Both the position numbers and the translations under genes were made by a program. Positions 31,241 to 40,395 of a stretch of 46,099 bases of DNA are shown here, one piece after another. The DNA is from an uncultured bacterium (GTDB taxonomy: Bacteria; Patescibacteriota; Patescibacteriia; 2-12-FULL-60-25). Where the stretch lies: assembly GCA_937949995.1 (NCBI GenBank), contig CALFEO010000035.1:1-46099 (forward strand), in the 5' to 3' direction. The notes beneath the pieces are model-generated. The model made no database searches, was not told the DNA's origin, and saw only the letters and a program-made list of their open reading frames with translations. The first letter of the stretch is position 1; each line of letters begins with the position of its first letter.

Positions 31241-32542
31241 TCTAACAGTCAGCTGTACGGAGTCTGTATTTTGCGTATTTATAGCCAAACCTCGGGAGTA
31301 AGTGTTTAACAGCCATTCGGGCGCGGTGATGATATTTTGCCATTTCCAACCCATGGAAAGAAAAGCTGATTCGGAAGAAATCGGGCGCAACATACCGCGT
31401 TCGACAAAGTAAACAACCGGGCTGACCGGGGACTTTAAGAGTTCGCCGTCGTCAAAAGTGTAGGGGCGGGCGGTTACAAAGGCTTCAACGACTTCTGCGG
31501 AAACGGTTTTTATGGGAGTATGCGGAAAATAATGCTCTAAAAAGATTCCATCCAACAGAACGTATTTTTTACCCTTCCAAACATACCAGACAGCCGGAGA
31601 ATCGGCTTTTTTGATTAATGTACCATCAGGGATGGTTAGAGCTTCGCTGACCGCAATTGAGGAAGGATTGTTTTGCCAGCCGTAAGAGCTCCAGCTCCAT
31701 TTAGCCAAGCGCTCGGAAACTGCGAATAAATCGGCGCGGGTCGGAGCACCCAAAACTACAATCAACAATTCACGATTATCGTTGCGGGCGGGACGTACTT
31801 GAAAAACAAGATTGTGAAGTGACTCATACAAAAAACCGGTTTTGCCCGCAATTACATAAAGACCGTTTGACGGATCAGCAAGGAGTTGATTCGTATTAGT
31901 AATAGTTTTCAATTCACCGGTATTGCGGATTGTAAAAGAATATTTGTAAGTGGAAGCGGGTTTTTGAATTTCGGGACGGTAGAAAGCCGCTTTTGCTATG
32001 GCCAGCATTTCGCGGGCTGTGGTGCGACTGGTTGTTGCCATGCCCGAGGCATCATCAAAACGCGAAGTAGTGCAACCGAGTGATTGCACGCGACTATTCA
32101 TCTTGGCAACGAATTTATCTTGACCCAAACCGGACAATCTGCCAAAAGCCGTGGCCGCGTTATTAGCGCTTCCGGTTATGGAAGCATACATGAGATCTTG
32201 GATGGACATGGTGGCGCCTTCATCCACACGCAAGCGGCCTCCTCCGACCTCATCCGCGGCTTGCAGAGATACTGCGGCGTCCCAAGCAGGCTGGCTCTCG
32301 ACAAAAACCAAAGCGCCGGCAAGTTTGGTTAAGCTGGCCGGAACCCAAGATTTATCTGCATTGTACTCGAAGAGAATTTTATTGGTTGCCGTATCTATAA
32401 CGATTGCCGCCGCAAAATCGGTTGTCTTATAGGAAAAATCGCCGACAGAAATTCGTTCGGGGATATTTTCCGCCAAAACCGGCATAGGCGACACAATGGC
32501 AAAAAAAAGTATCAGATAGCTAAAAATCCGTGGATGTTTCAT
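31238..32542 (-). CDS. D-alanyl-D-alanine carboxypeptidase (S11) with wall-associated repeats
   Basis: A 434-residue exported penicillin-binding protein of the PBP5 class, trimming pentapeptides of peptidoglycan. Signal peptide 1-about 24 (ends VLAEN). Active-site motifs: S70-LT-K73, SAN (125-127) and KTG (234-236). From about residue 305 the usual PBP5 tail is replaced by two copies of a 40-55-residue repeat (GTLIKKADSPAVWYV..., GELLKSPVSPVVYFV...) also found in the transglycosylase-like protein at 4408, with identical MGWKWQNIIT. Both proteins probably bind the same wall structure. CACAAT lies 9 nt before the ATG, with TTGCTG 17 bp upstream, so it may be leaderless. Confidence 0.92.
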   Translation of the reverse strand: MKHPRIFSYLILFFAIVSPMPVLAENIPERISVGDFSYKTTDFAAAIVIDTATNKILFEYNADKSWVPASLTKLAGALVFVESQPAWDAAVSLQAADEVGGGRLRVDEGATMSIQDLMYASITGSANNAATAFGRLSGLGQDKFVAKMNSRVQSLGCTTSRFDDASGMATTSRTTAREMLAIAKAAFYRPEIQKPASTYKYSFTIRNTGELKTITNTNQLLADPSNGLYVIAGKTGFLYESLHNLVFQVRPARNDNRELLIVVLGAPTRADLFAVSERLAKWSWSSYGWQNNPSSIAVSEALTIPDGTLIKKADSPAVWYVWKGKKYVLLDGIFLEHYFPHTPIKTVSAEVVEAFVTARPYTFDDGELLKSPVSPVVYFVERGMLRPISSESAFLSMGWKWQNIITAPEWLLNTYSRGLAINTQNTDSVQLTVR

Positions 32543-32581
32543 GGTAAAGATATTGTGCCATGCAAAAAGCGATTCAGCAAC

Positions 32582-33262
32582 CTAAACGGGACGACTGAAA
32601 GATTCTTCGATCCATGAGGCGAGATTTTCCATCAGATCAGGATCTGCCGTAAATAAATGAATTCCATGACCGGCATTTTTATATGGCACAAACTGTTTGC
32701 GGGCGGCGCCGGAAGTTTCGATTATTTTTTCGGCAACTTCATAAGATTCGGGATCATCCGAATCGGATCCGGAGGCCCAAAGAGCATGATGATGCTTGGT
32801 ATACTCGGATTTTTCCACAGCATCAATACCGCGGTAATTGCCCGGGGAAAGAAGTACCGCACCGGCCAAACTCGGCTCTTCCTGCAACATCCAAAGAGCT
32901 ATACTCGCTCCGATTGATGCGCCGACCAGCATGATTTGATCTTTGGAATATTTTTTAATCTCCAGCCAATCCAATGCACCCGATACATCAAACATGTATT
33001 TGTGATGGTCTTCATCCGTGAATTTTTTATAATCAAGCATCACACCTTCTTCGGTTTTGACGCTTTCGCCGTGACCGCGCAAATCGATCGCCAATGAAGC
33101 GATGCGATGTTTTTGCAAAACTTGCTGAAAAGCCGCCCAAGATCGGCGATCAAGGGGCATCATGTGCAATAGAATCACCACACCGATGGTGGTTGGTGAC
33201 GGAGACCAATCCCCTTTGATGATTACATTGTCCAGGGTTTTGTAAGAGATTGTTTCAGGCAT
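32582..33262 (-). CDS. Alpha/beta hydrolase
   Basis: A 226-residue soluble esterase/peptidase-like protein. The nucleophile elbow is GASIG (LVGASIGAS), preceded by DLRGHGES, and the catalytic His is probably in NAGHGIHLF near the C-terminus. The acid is likely in WASGSDSDDPES. I chose the ATG at 33260-33262 (MPETISYKTLDN) because the 15 residues before it are translated R4 repeat. Substrate unknown. It is followed after 39 bp by the carboxypeptidase on the same strand, so both may be co-transcribed. Confidence 0.85.
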   Translation of the reverse strand: MPETISYKTLDNVIIKGDWSPSPTTIGVVILLHMMPLDRRSWAAFQQVLQKHRIASLAIDLRGHGESVKTEEGVMLDYKKFTDEDHHKYMFDVSGALDWLEIKKYSKDQIMLVGASIGASIALWMLQEEPSLAGAVLLSPGNYRGIDAVEKSEYTKHHHALWASGSDSDDPESYEVAEKIIETSGAARKQFVPYKNAGHGIHLFTADPDLMENLASWIEESFSRPV

Positions 33263-33264
33263 AG

Positions 33265-33480
33265 ATTTTAAGCTGCTAACCGCCAGCCACCAGCTTCCAG
33301 CAAACAACTAACGTTTATAACGTTCGTAACGTTCGTAACGATTTAAGATTAAAGTTCATCAAGTCTAAAGTTCTTCAAGAGTTACTTCAGCTTCTCTTGA
33401 TAAACTTTGAACTTTTATCTTGATAAACTCTTGATGAACTTGTTACTTTTAACTTGATGAACTTAAAAGTTGCTACATGC
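33265..33480. repeat. Composite repeat block: R4, R3, R2
   Basis: R4 (33270-33306), R3 (33305-33345, AACGTTTATAACGTTCGTAACG) and a long R2 inverted pair (33345-33475). It separates the hydrolase from the VirD4-like gene. Confidence 0.8.
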
Positions 33481-33487
33481 TTTTTCA

Positions 33488-35764
33488 TTAGTCGAAAGTT
33501 ATGCGGGAGCCGGGGTTTAGAGTGGTGGGACCGGAATTAAGGGTAGGTTGTTGAGCGGAAGCGTCGGAGCGAATGCCGTGTGAATTGCGCTTGTCCAAAG
33601 GATTACGATCGCCGGTGTTTTGTACTTGGGAGTAAGACGAGGACGAAGCGGTGCCGGATGATTTCTTTTTGAAGATGATCAGAGATTCGGGTTTATCATC
33701 ATCTTCAGGTTCGGTGCCTTTGACAGCATGCTGTTTTTTTGGAGGAAGATAAAAATCACGTTTGGGAGAATCGGTGACCGTTTGTTGAGAGGTGACAGAA
33801 GGTGCTTCGGTATTTTGATTCCCCCCGTTTAACTGCTTCTCGATGCGATATTTGTTGGTTTCGATGGGTTTGCCTTTGGCTTTGGCGATATCGTGCAACA
33901 ATCCTCCTTTGGTCGGAAACGGAGGTTCGTCAGGATCTTCGGCCGGAGGCGGTAATTCGGAAATGGGCGGCAAATCGATTTTACCGATTATGCGGGGTTT
34001 ATTGGGCTGTTTATTGTGTTTCTTGGGCCTTGGAGGACGGGCGGGGGTGGATTCGGGATCAGGACCGATTTTTTTTATGCGCTCTTTTTCTTTTTGCTCT
34101 TCGCGGACTATGGGCAAACAATCGGAACAGTACATGGGCCGTGAAGGATCGAGTTGGACGGGCATTTCCCAAACTTTACCGCAACGAGAACAGGTGTGCG
34201 GAAATTTGGGTTTATCTTTTTTCTTTGGCTGTCCGCCGGAGGCCATTTTTTGCAGGATCTCCAGACGTTCGGGTGAGATGCGCAGATATTCGCCGGAATC
34301 ATCCCCTTCTTCTTCGTCATCCAAGTAATCGGCGGATGTTTTTACGGAAACAGCGGAAAGATGATCTTTGGTATCGGTTCCGGGTGCTAAATTTGCCAAA
34401 GAAACATTTGGGAAATCGTCATCATTTTCAGCCAAAGTGGGCGATGCGGCTTCGCGCATGGTACCGGTTTCCATACCGCTCCAACGCAAAACTTTTTCGT
34501 TGATGGTGGCGCGGGGTATGGCATAGCGCTCGCGGGATACTTGAATAACTTTTTGAGCATTGCCGGTGAATTTGGCCATGGGCGGCAAGGTGCCGGCTGA
34601 AAAAGGAGAGGTGGCAACTCCATCGACCATCAGTTTGAGATAAATATTGTATTTGGGAAGATTGACCAGATCTTCGGCCGTAAATTGAGGTGAGAATTCG
34701 CGTTCCAAAAACTCGGCATCGGTTGAGCCGACGCGAAAAGCCAGCAAGGTGCCCACGTTGCCGATTACAGCGGCTTTGACTTCGTCGGAGAGCTGTTCGA
34801 TGTATTGATGCGCGACGGTGAGACTTAAACGATATTTGCGGGCTTCGGAAAGAATGGACGCAAAAGATTCGTTGGCAAAATTTTGAAACTCGTCGACAAA
34901 AAGATAAAAATCACGGCGATCCTCCTCGCGCATGTTGACGCGTTCCATGGCGGCCATTTGCATGCGGGCGATAATCATTCCGCCAAGCAAACGCATGTTA
35001 TCTTCACCGATACGTCCCTTGGATAAGTTGACAATGAAAATTTTGCCTTCATCCATGATTTTGCGGATCTCTACCGTGGATTTGACTTGAGCCACAATAT
35101 TGCGGATGACCGAAGCGGCAAGAAATTGACCGACCTTGTTTTGAATGGCGGGCAATGCCTCGGCCTTGTACTTATCGGTCCAGGACTCGAACTCGGCTAT
35201 CCAGAAAGTTTTGACGATCGGGTCGCGAATTTTGGCCACGACGCGTTTGCGGTATTCATCATCAACCAGCAAGCGGTTAATGCCAAGCAAAGTGGCGCCC
35301 GGATAATCCAAAAGCGCCATAACACAGTTTTGCAAAATATACTCCATACGCGGACTCCAGACATCGGGCCAGATTTTTTTGAATACGCCCATAAGACCGT
35401 TGCTGACAAGATGTTTTTGATCTTCGGCGACGGATTCAAGGATGTTAAAACCGACCGGATATTCCAGATCCGCGGGATTGAAATATACGACATCATTAAT
35501 GCGGTTGGATGGGATGTAATCGAGAATTTTTTCAGCCGTGTCGCCATGAGGATCCACATAGCAGACACCATGACCGGCCATGATATCGCTCATGACCATG
35601 TTTTCCTGCAGAACGGTTTTACCCATGCCGGTTTTGCCGATGATGTAGAGATGACGCCTGCGGTCATCGGTTTTGATGCCAAAACGCCTCCGCTCATTGC
35701 GGAAATTGGTTTCGGCAAACAGTGTTATTTCGTTTTCGTGGTCGTGATCGTATTGTACAGACAT
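33488..35764 (-). CDS. VirD4/TraG-like ATPase with zinc ribbon
   Basis: A 758-residue P-loop ATPase of the VirD4/TraD coupling-protein group. Walker A GKTGMGKT is at 43-50 and Walker B FYLFVDEF at 286-293; DPHGDTAEKI, LSEARKYRLSLTVAHQYIEQL and GTLLAFRVG are family features. Unlike classical VirD4 it has no N-terminal membrane segments; the partner encoded just upstream has one. The C-terminal third is unstructured and charged, with a four-cysteine zinc ribbon (C525, C528, C546, C549). Possible roles: DNA uptake, conjugation or type IV-like secretion. No relaxase or pilin genes are in this window. Confidence 0.8.
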   Translation of the reverse strand: MSVQYDHDHENEITLFAETNFRNERRRFGIKTDDRRRHLYIIGKTGMGKTVLQENMVMSDIMAGHGVCYVDPHGDTAEKILDYIPSNRINDVVYFNPADLEYPVGFNILESVAEDQKHLVSNGLMGVFKKIWPDVWSPRMEYILQNCVMALLDYPGATLLGINRLLVDDEYRKRVVAKIRDPIVKTFWIAEFESWTDKYKAEALPAIQNKVGQFLAASVIRNIVAQVKSTVEIRKIMDEGKIFIVNLSKGRIGEDNMRLLGGMIIARMQMAAMERVNMREEDRRDFYLFVDEFQNFANESFASILSEARKYRLSLTVAHQYIEQLSDEVKAAVIGNVGTLLAFRVGSTDAEFLEREFSPQFTAEDLVNLPKYNIYLKLMVDGVATSPFSAGTLPPMAKFTGNAQKVIQVSRERYAIPRATINEKVLRWSGMETGTMREAASPTLAENDDDFPNVSLANLAPGTDTKDHLSAVSVKTSADYLDDEEEGDDSGEYLRISPERLEILQKMASGGQPKKKDKPKFPHTCSRCGKVWEMPVQLDPSRPMYCSDCLPIVREEQKEKERIKKIGPDPESTPARPPRPKKHNKQPNKPRIIGKIDLPPISELPPPAEDPDEPPFPTKGGLLHDIAKAKGKPIETNKYRIEKQLNGGNQNTEAPSVTSQQTVTDSPKRDFYLPPKKQHAVKGTEPEDDDKPESLIIFKKKSSGTASSSSYSQVQNTGDRNPLDKRNSHGIRSDASAQQPTLNSGPTTLNPGSRITFD

Positions 35765-35772
35765 ACTTCATT

Positions 35773-35826
35773 AAAGCTTCTAGCTGCCAGCCGCTAGCCA
35801 CTAGAAGCTAGCGGCTAGTGGCTGAT
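35773..35826. repeat. R4 inverted repeat
   Basis: AGCTTCTAGCTGCCAGCCGC and the inverse TAGAAGCTAGCGGCTAGTGG form a near-perfect palindrome between the two type IV-like genes. Confidence 0.85.
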
Positions 35827-35831
35827 AATGT

Positions 35832-37172
35832 TTATCCGAAAGGCAGGTTCATCGGGGGTTCGGAGTATTTCATGTCGCGTTTTTTGAGATGGGGCGCTTT
35901 TACTTGATAGGTGTGAGGAAAATGCCACAATGTTGCCAGCTCCTCGGTGCATAAATAATATGGAGGACTGCCGTCAAAAGCCGAACGGGCTTTGTAGTAA
36001 TTTATGAGACGGTTTTTACGGATATTATTGCGTTTTTCGCGCATAAACAATAAAGCTCCGTTGACGCCGACATGCTTGCCCTCGGGTTTAAGCGACAGCA
36101 TGTCGTTGGTGTTCATTTGCTTGATAAAACCGATAAGAGACTGCACGATTTTGGGTTTTTTAAAAACATTCTTTTTGGCTACATACATAAATCTGATTTT
36201 GCACAAATAGCCGATTTTGGATACTTTGTTTTCAACAGCCTCAAGCACTTTGCGCTCTCCTGGAGATAAATTGAAAATTTTGGATTTAAGCGGATCATCG
36301 CCTTTGGCGGCGGAAGGAGAGCCGGAACCGCCTCCGATAAGCTCATTGGCTATCATTATAAACAAATTAAAAGGCGCCAAAATTATTTTTTCGAGCATGC
36401 TTGGAGGCGTGACCACTTTTTCACCTTTCAGTTCTTTGATGAGTTTGGTGCCTCCTTTATTGTAATCCCCCACATCTATGGGCAGGCAAATTATTTGCAT
36501 CCAAACCTGCTCGCCCGGACCCATGCGCGACATACCTTCGAGGAGAACCGATAATGGATCTTTCAGCTCGCCGGACATCGAATGTTCAAAGGCGGGATAA
36601 GTTTTCAGGGGATAAAAAGAGGGCGTGCTGCCGGCCGGAACCATTTCCGTGCCCCAGAGATCGTACTCGGAATCGGGATAGGATGCCGGAACACTTTTGG
36701 CATAATCCTCGACTTCGGATATTTCAGCATCCGGATATTGGGCGAATAACGAGGCCTCGACCAAATCGCGAAGCGGACGAATACAGTGGATAATGAACTG
36801 AACATTACCCTCGATGGAAATTATTTCGCAAGAGATGGGATCTTGATATTTGCCGTCGATCCAAATCTCTTTCCATGAAGCGGGGGCATGAGCGCCGGCC
36901 AAGTGCGCAAAAATATTTTCCACGGCGCGCAGAGATTGCCCGGGATCTTTTTCCGTGAGTTTGGGAATATCGATGGCCAATGTGATAAATTCTTTTTGCT
37001 TGGCGGCCAAGGTTTGCCTCCAAACCAGCCAGATCTTTGTTGACGCCCAAATGCCGATAATCAAAAATATGACCCATCCCCCATAAATAAAAAGCGTCCA
37101 CATGACCATGAAAGGATTGGAACCGAATGAAGCCAAAAATGATACTACGTCAAACGTAAAGTATTCGTTCAT
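35832..37172 (-). CDS. Membrane partner of the VirD4-like ATPase, unknown family
   Basis: A 446-residue protein with one membrane segment near the N-terminus (about residues 22-45), then a large cytoplasmic part. It contains a helical region followed by mixed alpha/beta (WMQIICLPIDVGDYNKG, LSPGERKVLEAVENKV, KIRFMYVAKKNVF). It lies 67 bp before the VirD4-like gene on the same strand and can be its membrane anchor, since that ATPase lacks one. I recall similar pairs in Patescibacteria genomes, but no function is established. The -10 box TACAAT ends 9 nt before the ATG. Confidence 0.65.
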   Translation of the reverse strand: MNEYFTFDVVSFLASFGSNPFMVMWTLFIYGGWVIFLIIGIWASTKIWLVWRQTLAAKQKEFITLAIDIPKLTEKDPGQSLRAVENIFAHLAGAHAPASWKEIWIDGKYQDPISCEIISIEGNVQFIIHCIRPLRDLVEASLFAQYPDAEISEVEDYAKSVPASYPDSEYDLWGTEMVPAGSTPSFYPLKTYPAFEHSMSGELKDPLSVLLEGMSRMGPGEQVWMQIICLPIDVGDYNKGGTKLIKELKGEKVVTPPSMLEKIILAPFNLFIMIANELIGGGSGSPSAAKGDDPLKSKIFNLSPGERKVLEAVENKVSKIGYLCKIRFMYVAKKNVFKKPKIVQSLIGFIKQMNTNDMLSLKPEGKHVGVNGALLFMREKRNNIRKNRLINYYKARSAFDGSPPYYLCTEELATLWHFPHTYQVKAPHLKKRDMKYSEPPMNLPFG

Positions 37173-37181
37173 ACCTTAATT

Positions 37182-37190
37182 ATTGTAGCA
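37182..37190 (-). promoter_or_regulatory. Extended -10 promoter, probably leaderless
   Basis: On the minus strand TGC then TACAAT (37182-37187); no good -35. Predicted start 2-3 nt before the ATG of the membrane partner gene. Confidence 0.55.
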
Positions 37191-37226
37191 CAGATTCGAG
37201 CGTGCGGAAATGTTTAACTTCAGCCA

Positions 37227-37268
37227 ATTAAAAAACCGAAGTTCGTTAATTGACTCCGGTTTTTGTTT
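37227..37268 (-). terminator. Terminator downstream of secF
   Basis: ACCGGAG ... CTTCGGT, a 7-bp stem with one mismatch, with T-runs on both sides, thus bidirectional. It ends the secD-secF unit. Confidence 0.6.
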
Positions 37269-37287
37269 TTTGAAATTTGATGCCGGA

Positions 37288-38190
37288 CTAGCTTCTGGCG
37301 GTTTTGCGTTTTTGCTGCATTTTGTAAAAAGTAACCAGCAGAGACGAAGCGATAAATACCGAAGAATAGGCACCCGTGGCAATACCGATAATCAAGACCA
37401 ATGCGAAATCGCGGATACTGCCGCCGCCAAAAAGATACACCGCAATCAATGCCAAGAGCGTGGTGACAGTCGTGTTGATGGATCTGACAATGGCTTGATT
37501 CAAAGAGTTGTTTACGATTTCCACAAAAGTACCGCTGGTTTTTTGGAGATTTTCACGAACGCGGTCGAAAACCACGATCGTGTCGTTAATGGAATAACCC
37601 ATTATGGTAAGGATGGCGGCGATAAAAGGCGTGCCGATTTCGACTCCGTAGTATTTGCCCAAGAAAGTAAACACACCAACGGGGATCATAACATCATGAA
37701 AAGCGGCAAAGACGGTTATCAAGCCGTACTTCCATGATGCGACAGGGATGGAGACATGGCGAAATGTCCAAGCGATAAAAGCCAGAATGGATAAAAAGAC
37801 AATTACCAAAGCGGTCATGGATTTGGAGCGCAGTTCTTGACCGATAACAGGACCGATCGAATCGAAGCGCAATTCCGTTATTTCGCCGTATGATTCGGAA
37901 AGCAAGGCCAAGATCCGTTGATGTTCATCCTCTTTTAAGGTACGCATGCGGAAATTCATGTCCGTTTCGCCAACCGGTTGAACAACCATGGCTCCCAATT
38001 CCAAGGGCGCCAAAGTTTGCTCGGCATCCATCACCAGAGGTCTTTCGGCTTCGTAACGGACTGACAATAAGGATCCGCCGGTAAAATCGATGCCCTGCTT
38101 TAAACCGAAAGCGAAAAACATGATAACGCTGGCGCCAACCGTGATAAGAGAAAGCGCATACCAAATGTAGCGGTATTTTACTATATTCAT
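37288..38190 (-). CDS. secF: Protein translocase subunit SecF
   Basis: A 300-residue RND-like membrane protein that works with SecD to pull proteins out of the Sec channel by proton motive force. GIDFTGGSLLSVRYE (about 32-46) and GYSINDTIVVFDRVREN (about 205-221) are the family signatures. Six membrane segments. It follows secD by 6 bp and is certainly co-transcribed. The C-terminus is short and basic (KMQQKRKTARS). Confidence 0.97.
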   Translation of the reverse strand: MNIVKYRYIWYALSLITVGASVIMFFAFGLKQGIDFTGGSLLSVRYEAERPLVMDAEQTLAPLELGAMVVQPVGETDMNFRMRTLKEDEHQRILALLSESYGEITELRFDSIGPVIGQELRSKSMTALVIVFLSILAFIAWTFRHVSIPVASWKYGLITVFAAFHDVMIPVGVFTFLGKYYGVEIGTPFIAAILTIMGYSINDTIVVFDRVRENLQKTSGTFVEIVNNSLNQAIVRSINTTVTTLLALIAVYLFGGGSIRDFALVLIIGIATGAYSSVFIASSLLVTFYKMQQKRKTARS

Positions 38191-38196
38191 AAATAT

Positions 38197-40260
38197 TTAT
38201 TCTTCAGTATTTTTATTGGACTTTTTTAAATACAGCCAACCGAAAGCTTCGTAAAATTTTGGAACCGCAGCCAAACGCAATACATAGCGCGTGACGGTCA
38301 TTGCCGAGAACATGGAGATTATGACACCGATGCCGAGGGTTAGAGCGAAGCCTTTAATAACAGATGACGTGAACCAGTACAACACAATACAAGAAATGAG
38401 CGTTGTGAGATTGCCGTCGCGAATACTGGGCCAAGCGCGCTTAAAGGCTTCTTCTATGGCTACCGCATATGCTTTTTTAAGACGCAATTCCTCTTTAAGG
38501 CGTTCAAATATCAGTACGTTGGCATCGACGGCCATACCGACCGACAAAATCAAGCCGGCGATTCCGGAAAGAGTCAGAGTTACATCAATAGTTTTGAAGA
38601 CGGCAAACAAGACGACTCCGTAAACAGCCAAAGCAAAAACGGAAATCAATCCGGGCAAGCGATAAAAAATCACCATGAAGAGAGCCACCAATAAAAAGCC
38701 CCAAAGACCGGCGATAAGAGAAGCGCTGACCGAATCTTTACCCAAAGACGGACCGACCGATTGCTGGGCAATGAGTTCGATGGGCACCGGCAAGGCACCG
38801 GCCTGCAAGCGCTGAGCCAACAGCTTGGCTTCCGAGACCGTAAAATTACCGGTGATTACAGCGCGGCCTCCCAAAATTTCGGATTGGACGGTTGGTACGC
38901 TGATCGGCTCTCCATCCAAATAAATCGCGACAGGCTGGCCGATGTTGGCCTTGGTGATTGCCGCGAACAAATCGGCTCCTTCATCATTAAATTGCAATCC
39001 GACTTCGGCGGATCCGGTTTGCGGATTAAACTCAAGTTGAGCGCGTTCCAATTGTTTGCCGGTAAGTTCGGTGCGTTTAAAAGGTTCCGGAGGAGGCAAA
39101 ATTTCGTCGCGGGTTAGTTTGGGATACAAAACAGCGCTGACGCGGACATCCTTTGTACCGCGTTCATCCTCTTTATAAATAAGGTGATAACCGAAATCGG
39201 TTTCCACGGGTTCGGAAATTTGTCCCTTGGCCAAAGCAAAGGCCGCTGTTTCAAAAGCCTCAACCATGACACCCGAGCCAAACCATCCCAATTCACCGCC
39301 GGATGAACTCGCGCCCGGCTCTTCGGATAATTCCGAAGCTTTATCCGTGAAATTTTCCGGAGTCAGAGTTTGTTTGATTTCTTGAATATAAGCCAAAGCC
39401 TCTTCTTTAGTGCGGGTTACGGTTTCGGGCGCGTATTCAGATCCTTGCCACTGGATAAGTATGTGACGGGCTTGTATTTCTTTACTGGCATCCTTTACTT
39501 CTTCAACTTTTACAACGGCTTCAGCCGAATCGGTTCCGACGACCGCAGGCAAGATTGTTCCGGCTGCCGCATCCTTGGCCGACTCGTAAATTTGAGCGTA
39601 TTCGGTTTTATCTTTGATGAAGCCCAAATCAACGGCCTGATCGGCTTGATTTAATTTTGCGTATTCGGCTTTGGCCAGATCGGTAAAATTTTCCGGCGAA
39701 TTTATTACGGATGACAAAAACGCATTTGCCTCGGCATTGGCTTTATCTTCGGAATCATCCAATTGCAGAATTTCCTCGGGAGTCAACTGGCGCGGTTCTT
39801 CGTCGTTTATGACTTTAAACTCCAAAATCGGAGTTTCGCCTATCATATTGATGGCTTGATTGATATCGCGGACACCGGCCAATTCGACCGAAACACGGTA
39901 AGCATCTCCGGCCCGGGTTATTTGAACTATGGGCTCGGAAACTCCCATGGCATTTACTCTGCGCTCGATGACATCGCGTACGCCCTCCATGGCTGATGTA
40001 TGCTCGGAAGAATCGACTTTGGATAAATCGGCCTCATACTCCAAATGAGTACCGCCCTGCAGATCGAGGCCCAGCGAAAACGGCATGTTAATGGGACTAA
40101 AATGCGTGCCCAATATATTATTGGCTTGGCCTATCAACCAATTGGCGGGCGCGCTGTATGAAAGCGAACCGGCTATTAAAAAAAGCAGAACAATTAAACC
40201 CACACGGCGTTTCACTTTTTGCCTGGAAACACCGGCGTGTTGAGTGTTATTTTTTGACAT
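38197..40260 (-). CDS. secD: Protein translocase subunit SecD with inserted parvulin-like repeats
   Basis: A 687-residue subunit. Start at the ATG at 40258-40260 (MSKNNTQ); 24 residues further upstream belong to the promoter region. Residues 21-38 span the membrane; LGLDLQGGTHL (64-74) and RRVNAMGVSEP open the P1 domain. P1 resumes at TGKQLERAQLEFNPQTG (about 400), and GMAVDANVLIFERLKEE marks the membrane domain. Between about 155 and 390 lie roughly 235 extra residues: a first repeat (about 172-255, ENFTDLA, DLGFIKD, GTILPAVVG) and a second, complete PpiC-type domain (about 262-365: ARHILIQW, ENFTDKASELSEEPG, GGELGWFG, FGYHLIYKE). This would be a foldase placed on the outer face of the translocon. 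It precedes secF. Confidence 0.95.
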   Translation of the reverse strand: MSKNNTQHAGVSRQKVKRRVGLIVLLFLIAGSLSYSAPANWLIGQANNILGTHFSPINMPFSLGLDLQGGTHLEYEADLSKVDSSEHTSAMEGVRDVIERRVNAMGVSEPIVQITRAGDAYRVSVELAGVRDINQAINMIGETPILEFKVINDEEPRQLTPEEILQLDDSEDKANAEANAFLSSVINSPENFTDLAKAEYAKLNQADQAVDLGFIKDKTEYAQIYESAKDAAAGTILPAVVGTDSAEAVVKVEEVKDASKEIQARHILIQWQGSEYAPETVTRTKEEALAYIQEIKQTLTPENFTDKASELSEEPGASSSGGELGWFGSGVMVEAFETAAFALAKGQISEPVETDFGYHLIYKEDERGTKDVRVSAVLYPKLTRDEILPPPEPFKRTELTGKQLERAQLEFNPQTGSAEVGLQFNDEGADLFAAITKANIGQPVAIYLDGEPISVPTVQSEILGGRAVITGNFTVSEAKLLAQRLQAGALPVPIELIAQQSVGPSLGKDSVSASLIAGLWGFLLVALFMVIFYRLPGLISVFALAVYGVVLFAVFKTIDVTLTLSGIAGLILSVGMAVDANVLIFERLKEELRLKKAYAVAIEEAFKRAWPSIRDGNLTTLISCIVLYWFTSSVIKGFALTLGIGVIISMFSAMTVTRYVLRLAAVPKFYEAFGWLYLKKSNKNTEE

Positions 40261-40274
40261 AAGATTTCCGCGAA

Positions 40275-40303
40275 AGTATAGCGAACAGCACCTAAAAATG
40301 CAA
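40275..40303 (-). promoter_or_regulatory. Promoter of secDF
   Basis: On the minus strand TTGCAT (40298-40303), 17 bp, TATACT (40275-40280). The leader of about 12 nt contains GCGGAAATC before the ATG. Confidence 0.65.
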
Positions 40304-40395
40304 ATACAACCACAATTTACCAAAATTAACACTTACATAATTAACATAATTATACCTCTATAGATTAAATATATCGGTTATCAGCCACCTATTAA

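Noticed and set aside
33802..34503. Plus-strand open frame of 233 codons
   Set aside because: It lies antisense to the VirD4-like gene's low-complexity tail, is full of Arg and Trp and has no ribosome site.
35087..35797. Plus-strand open frame of 236 codons
   Set aside because: Antisense to the ATPase core with Walker motifs; a shadow frame.
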